Assembly (NCBI GenBank): GCA_946530505.1
Contig: CAMNAD010000051.1
Coordinates: 1-9,295, forward strand
Length of the DNA: 9,295 nucleotides
Direction: 5' to 3'
From: an uncultured Bacteroidales bacterium
Lineage (GTDB): Bacteria; Bacteroidota; Bacteroidia; Bacteroidales; UBA932
The first letter of the stretch is position 1, and the number at the start of each line of letters is the position of its first letter. The notes beneath the pieces were generated by a model. It did no database searches and was not told the DNA's origin. It saw only the letters and a program-made list of their open reading frames with translations. This document shows, piece by piece, positions 5,273-9,295 of the stretch. The position numbers and the translations under genes were made by a program.

Positions 5273-7822
5273 CTAAAACAAAATGCGTTTGCCTTCACCT
5301 TTTTTGAATTCAGCCTCTACACTGTAGCCATCATAGACAACCGTGCACTTCCCGCCGGCCAGAGACAAGACCCTTGCCTCCTTCAACTTGCCGTCCGCCC
5401 ATTCGAGGTCTACCACGAAACCTCCCCTGGCGCAGAGCCCCTTGACAGAGCCGTTCTTCCATTGCGAAGGAAGAGCAGGAAGGAGTTCCAGGTGACCATG
5501 GAAACTCTGCAGCAGCAATTCCGCAATACCTGCGGTGCCTCCGAAGTTACCGTCTATCTGGAAAGGCGGATGATTATCCCAGAGATTATCCAAAGTGCCG
5601 AATTTCAACAGGTTGGAAAGCAGGGCGTGTGCATGGTCGCCTTCTTTGAGACGCGCCCACATATTCAGTTTCCAGCCCATGCTCCAGCCAGTGCCGGCAT
5701 CGCCCCTGTGCTCCAGCACGACCTTCGAAGCCTGTGCCAGTTCCGGTGTACCGCCGGTAGCGATCGTATGACCGGGATGCAGCCCGAAAAGCTGGTTCAC
5801 GTGACGGTGAGTGTCTTCAGGATTGTCGATATCTCTGCTCCATTCCATCAACTGCCCGTAACGTCCGATACGATAAGGGGCGATTTTTTCGTAAACCTCT
5901 CCCCACTTCATCCTTCGCGCCTCGTCGGTATGGAGAACAAGCGAAGCGGCGTAGGCTCCATAGAGGATTTCCTTTGCCACTGCGTGGACGAAAGTAGCCC
6001 CCGCATCTACCGGCCCGTGTTCAGGAGAAGTCGAAGGAGCGGCGGTATAATAACCGTCAGGATGCTTCCACATCATATCGCATACGAAATCGGCGGATCC
6101 GGCTATCAGGTCATATACAGATGCAAGGTAATCGCTGTCCCTGGTGAATTCATAACGATCCCACAGGTGGGTGGCAAGCCAGGGGCCGTTGGCCGGTGCT
6201 AGGTTCCATGTCATGGACTCGGAATCGCCGGGGGATGCAAATCCGTAGATATTCGAAGATATTTCCGCCGTCCAGCCACGGGCATTGTAATAGGCCTTCG
6301 CGACCCTCTCCCCTGATTTTTCCAGGGAACGGATGTAATCCACCAGTGGTGGCATGCACTCGTCGAGATTGGTGAGATTCGCAGGCCAGTAGTTCATCTG
6401 AATATTGATATTGTTGTGGTAGTCCGTATTCCAGGGGCCCTTGAGTTTGTTGCACCAGATGCCCTGCAGATTGGCCGGCATGTCTCCCTTTCGCGACGAT
6501 GCTATCAGAAGATACCGCCCATACTGGAAATAGAGTGCCTCAAGACCCGGATCCGGATACCCTTCGCGATACCGGTCCAGCCTATATGGCGTAGGCAGCA
6601 CGTCCGGGGCCTGATCCGGGAAGTCGCCCTTCTCCGCTGAAAACGCTCCGGAGGACGACTTCCCGGATGCTGTTTCCAAAGTGAGTGAAACGCGATTGTA
6701 GAGTTCCCTGTAATCGGCAAGATGGCGGCGCAGAAGACGTTTCCAGCCGAGCTTCGACGCTGCCGCTATGCGACCGGATGTCAGCACGCAGGGATCCTCT
6801 CCCTTGTAATAAGTGTTTACATCCGTCAGATCCGGATCGAAATTCATCTTGTAGTTCGTTGCCGAAGCTACCAGGAAAACGACCTCACGGGCACCCATGA
6901 CCTGCAGTACCCCGTCTTCCGAAACAACTTTTCCGCATTTCGCCGCAGCCTTTACGCGAAGCGCGAACTTCTCACCGTTGTTCTTCAGACTACCCGAATA
7001 AAGGATGCAGTCCTTCCCGTCGGAAACCGTTTTTCCTTCTGCCAGCGGATTCTCAAGATACTTCAGGGAAAGATTCAGGGCCTTCCTGCCGGCAGAAAAT
7101 CTTACAGCCATCACCTGGTCCGGATAGGACACGAACACCTCGCGTTTGTAGTTAACGCCGTCCTGGCTGAACTGCACCCGCACCAAGGCGGAATCGAGCG
7201 AAAGCGACCTTTCATATCCTTCCACGGCAGCTCCGGGGCCGGTGTGCGGGTCGGGACGCACTGTCTTGAAGGCCTCCCACCTGCCGCTGTAGTTCACCTT
7301 CTGGGGAGCCTGCTTGCCGAAATCTTCGGGCACGGGGCCCTCCCTGAGGCCGGTTTCTATCAGAAGCTCGCCCAGAGTCGTCATATACCCGAAGCGATCC
7401 ACCTTCTTGCCGTCCACAATACGCTCCGGCACAGCACCGAAGTTCTTTTTGGTAATCTCTTCGGCCCTGGCATCATCACCATCAAGAAAGGCCTGGCGGA
7501 TTTCGGGAAGAAGCGCAGCGGCAGGGCGGTTGCAATCCCAATAATACGAAGGGTCGTCGCACACCGCCGGACCGCCTGTCCACAGCGATTTCTCGTTCAG
7601 GGTAAGGCGCTCACGGGAAACGGATCCCATCACGTTGGCTCCGAGAGAGCCATTTCCGACAGGAAGCGACTTGCTTTCCCATTCAGGGTCGACTCCCCCG
7701 GCCCAGACGGCAGCGCCTGCGGAGGACGTGGGCATATCGAACCAGATGCGCAAGGGCTCGGACGCCCTCGCTGAAAATGCTGTCAGCAGTATAGCGGCAG
7801 CGATGATGCATTTCTTTCTCAT
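5273..7822 (-). CDS. Secreted GH95 glycoside hydrolase (alpha-L-fucosidase / alpha-L-galactosidase)
   Basis: This 849-residue enzyme carries a Sec signal peptide (basic MRKK, hydrophobic 6-16, likely cleavage after S-A-R-A at residue 20). There is no lipobox, so a periplasmic protein is expected. Family order is visible: an N-terminal beta-sandwich with LPVGNGSLGANVMG (53-66) and LNEKSLWTGGP (75-85), a helical linker, then an (alpha/alpha)6 catalytic domain from about 425 to 770 and a C-terminal beta domain. Catalytic positions known from Bifidobacterium AfcA fit N471 and N473 in NINIQMNYWP, the acid E601 in STSPEHGP, and D757 in FQIDGNFGG, so it should be active by inverting hydrolysis. GH95 enzymes remove terminal alpha-1,2-L-fucose from mucin or milk glycans or xyloglucan, and some prefer L-galactose; I cannot decide which. 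ATG 7822 overlaps the stop of the upstream gene as ATGA. Confidence 0.95.
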   Translation of the reverse strand: MRKKCIIAAAILLTAFSARASEPLRIWFDMPTSSAGAAVWAGGVDPEWESKSLPVGNGSLGANVMGSVSRERLTLNEKSLWTGGPAVCDDPSYYWDCNRPAAALLPEIRQAFLDGDDARAEEITKKNFGAVPERIVDGKKVDRFGYMTTLGELLIETGLREGPVPEDFGKQAPQKVNYSGRWEAFKTVRPDPHTGPGAAVEGYERSLSLDSALVRVQFSQDGVNYKREVFVSYPDQVMAVRFSAGRKALNLSLKYLENPLAEGKTVSDGKDCILYSGSLKNNGEKFALRVKAAAKCGKVVSEDGVLQVMGAREVVFLVASATNYKMNFDPDLTDVNTYYKGEDPCVLTSGRIAAASKLGWKRLLRRHLADYRELYNRVSLTLETASGKSSSGAFSAEKGDFPDQAPDVLPTPYRLDRYREGYPDPGLEALYFQYGRYLLIASSRKGDMPANLQGIWCNKLKGPWNTDYHNNINIQMNYWPANLTNLDECMPPLVDYIRSLEKSGERVAKAYYNARGWTAEISSNIYGFASPGDSESMTWNLAPANGPWLATHLWDRYEFTRDSDYLASVYDLIAGSADFVCDMMWKHPDGYYTAAPSTSPEHGPVDAGATFVHAVAKEILYGAYAASLVLHTDEARRMKWGEVYEKIAPYRIGRYGQLMEWSRDIDNPEDTHRHVNQLFGLHPGHTIATGGTPELAQASKVVLEHRGDAGTGWSMGWKLNMWARLKEGDHAHALLSNLLKFGTLDNLWDNHPPFQIDGNFGGTAGIAELLLQSFHGHLELLPALPSQWKNGSVKGLCARGGFVVDLEWADGKLKEARVLSLAGGKCTVVYDGYSVEAEFKKGEGKRILF

Positions 7823-9295
7823 TCTGTCTTTATCGTTATGGTGCGGCGGACTTCAAGAATCTTTCCGTCCGGGGAGACACCTTCCCCTACAATCTGATAT
7901 TCAGTATCTTTATCTGCCGTCCAGAACTCGAACGCACACTCACCGGAAGCCTCTACACGCACGGAAGGGTTCCAGTAAATGGTAGTACGGAGATCGGGCA
8001 CGGCGGAATCCTTCTCTGCCTGAGTCTCGTATTTCGGCGACCAGAATTCGGCAGGGCGCTGGAACCCCAGAGGCTTTATCCTGGCAATATTGTATGACTT
8101 GGGAGCTGTTCCAACCTCTCCCCTGGATGTCTTGATGACGACCGCACCGCTGTAGCCGGGGTAATAGCCGAACTGGGAGGTATAGTCCTTGATCACGAAA
8201 ATATTGTCTATGTCTCCGGGATTAAGGCTCATCACATCATATTCCGGCAGCACTACGTCGTCTATGACAGGCAGGGCCGGAAGCTCCGACCTCGAGGTTG
8301 TCAGATAATTCCCTGAACTACCGTGCCTTACGGTCACGCCTGGAGTATTGAGGAACACCGAAAGAATATCGGTGAAATGCATCTTCTCTATTTCGGCGGA
8401 GGTCAGGGGCCTGGTGGAATTCAGTTCAGAGTACCATATAGAATCACTGGGCTTCTCTTCAATGCTAGCTGCCACCACGGCGGCATCAAGCATAGTGGCA
8501 CGTATTCCGTGCTGACGGAGATACTCTTCGTCTGCCTGTTTCATATATGCGTCTGCCGCAGTCTGTCCGGCCGGTACACGCAGGGCACTGCCGGCAGCAG
8601 ATGGGAACGACTTGGCATCCAATTCTATTATATTGCCTTTCAAACCTTTGCGAGTCAGTGTCTGAACTGTGATCTCGGTGCCCTCAGGGAATTCAGTTGC
8701 AAATGAAAAGCGGCCATCCTTTCCTATCGTCGCATAATCTACACTCGTCATCGACTCCAGCGTGGCATACAACGACACACGACCATCCTTCATGGTATTG
8801 AAAGCGAATCCCTCAGAATGTCCGGACAGTTCCTGATACTTTTCCGCGTCAATCAACGGCTTAGAATAGTCGCCCTTCAAGGCCTGGGAGATATCATAAC
8901 GACGCCACGCCTGAGTGAGCATCAAGGCATCCATATGCTGCCTTCCTACTGGACTGAAAAAGTCCGGAGCGCCCTCGATATTTCCCTTGATCTCCGAAGA
9001 TAGCAGCAGGGTGGAGACAAGGCTTTCAGGGTCCGGCACCGCCGAATGGGAGTCGATTACACCCACTGCTATGGCAGCCCCCTTTGTCACCCCCCAATCA
9101 GATGCAGGTATGCAGAAGTTCGCTTTCACCTTCTGCCTCGTGCCATAGCTTTTTTGTTCGCGGAATCCGTCCAGATGCACGCACAATTCCCCGAAATGGA
9201 AGAACATACGTTCGCTTAGCACATTGAAGGCACTGTCGAGCAAGACGAAACCGACAATCCCGGCCTTTGGAATGCTCCCCAGACCGAGGATATTA
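7819..9295 (-). CDS. Macroglobulin-like / TonB-plug domain protein without barrel, 5'-truncated
   Basis: The frame is open to the right edge (first full codon at 9292-9294), so the true start is outside; 491 residues are visible. The beginning (IPKAGIVGFVLLDSAFNVLSER) looks like an MG2/macroglobulin-type beta-sandwich. Next comes the block LLLSSEIKGNIE...MLTQAWRRYD (visible residues about 96-133), typical of a Bacteroidetes family annotated as TonB plug-domain proteins. A carboxypeptidase-regulatory-like beta domain (about 158-220) follows, then a plug-like domain (about 280-395) with LNTPGVTV, PVIDDVVLPE and YSGAVVIKTSRG. A C-terminal beta domain contains DLRTTIYWNPSV (about 434-446). The protein ends there, so there is no 22-strand barrel and it cannot itself be a TonB-dependent channel. 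It probably acts at the outer membrane or in the periplasm; the role is unknown. A TTG at 9243 lies inside the MG2-like domain and is not the start. Confidence 0.83.
   Translation of the reverse strand, partial: NILGLGSIPKAGIVGFVLLDSAFNVLSERMFFHFGELCVHLDGFREQKSYGTRQKVKANFCIPASDWGVTKGAAIAVGVIDSHSAVPDPESLVSTLLLSSEIKGNIEGAPDFFSPVGRQHMDALMLTQAWRRYDISQALKGDYSKPLIDAEKYQELSGHSEGFAFNTMKDGRVSLYATLESMTSVDYATIGKDGRFSFATEFPEGTEITVQTLTRKGLKGNIIELDAKSFPSAAGSALRVPAGQTAADAYMKQADEEYLRQHGIRATMLDAAVVAASIEEKPSDSIWYSELNSTRPLTSAEIEKMHFTDILSVFLNTPGVTVRHGSSGNYLTTSRSELPALPVIDDVVLPEYDVMSLNPGDIDNIFVIKDYTSQFGYYPGYSGAVVIKTSRGEVGTAPKSYNIARIKPLGFQRPAEFWSPKYETQAEKDSAVPDLRTTIYWNPSVRVEASGECAFEFWTADKDTEYQIVGEGVSPDGKILEVRRTITIKTE

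Noticed and set aside
5462..6202. 246-codon plus-strand open frame inside the GH95 region
   Set aside because: It overlaps the conserved GH95 catalytic region in antisense and shows no protein-like domain pattern.
6722..7774. 350-codon open frame on the plus strand opposite the GH95 gene
   Set aside because: It is entirely antisense to a clear GH95 gene, has no recognisable domain and a composition rich in Arg, His and Gly, as expected of a shadow frame in GC-rich DNA.
9241..9243. TTG as start of the plug-domain protein
   Set aside because: The frame continues upstream without a stop to the window edge, and the upstream residues (IPKAGIVGFV) fit the same beta-sandwich domain, so the gene is truncated by the window.
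1..9295. CRISPR arrays, tRNA or rRNA genes, insertion sequences
   Set aside because: I saw no regularly spaced direct repeats, no cloverleaf or conserved rRNA segments, and no transposase-like proteins or terminal repeats.

Overview
The window looks like a chromosomal segment of a gut-type member of the Bacteroidales, with a mid-50s GC feel. The evidence is the lineage-specific form of several proteins: the short argininosuccinate synthase, the acetyltransferase that sits directly before it, the M20 deacylase of the acyl-citrulline arginine route, and a barrel-less TonB-plug/macroglobulin-like protein. Most starts also lack a clear Shine-Dalgarno sequence, and candidate promoters resemble the Bacteroidetes TTTG / TAnnTTTG pattern. 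The genus cannot be fixed from the sequence; Rikenellaceae- or Cryptobacteroides-like organisms would fit.

Plus strand, 1-4595. The window opens with the last 81 codons of a CstA-type peptide/pyruvate carrier. A 221-base intergenic region (248-468) is densely packed with inverted repeats, two promoter-like elements and a possible 14-residue leader peptide that ends R-T-R-R. After it come four tightly overlapping arginine genes: a GNAT N-acylglutamate synthase candidate, argG, an M20 N-acyl-citrulline (or N-acyl-ornithine) deacylase, and argH. The overlaps are 4, 4 and 29 bases. Together they encode the acylation that opens the pathway and the last three steps (deacylation to citrulline, argininosuccinate synthesis, cleavage to arginine). 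The argB, argC, argD and argF'-type genes are not in the window.

Minus strand, 4598-9295 (read right to left). A 5'-truncated gene runs off the right edge. It encodes a macroglobulin-like plus TonB-plug protein without a beta-barrel. It overlaps a secreted GH95 alpha-L-fucosidase/galactosidase by 4 bases. The GH95 gene is followed after 3 bases by a YhhN/TMEM86 membrane protein (putative lysoplasmalogenase). The spacing suggests one operon whose promoter lies outside the window. This operon converges on argH with only 2 bases between the stop codons.

The most interesting signal is the arg leader at about 237-400. It combines an Arg-ending mini-ORF with adjacent and overlapping hairpins, which is the layout of a ribosome-mediated attenuator. 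No U-tract terminator is visible, so this remains a hypothesis. The second point of interest is the barrel-less plug protein coupled to a GH95 enzyme.
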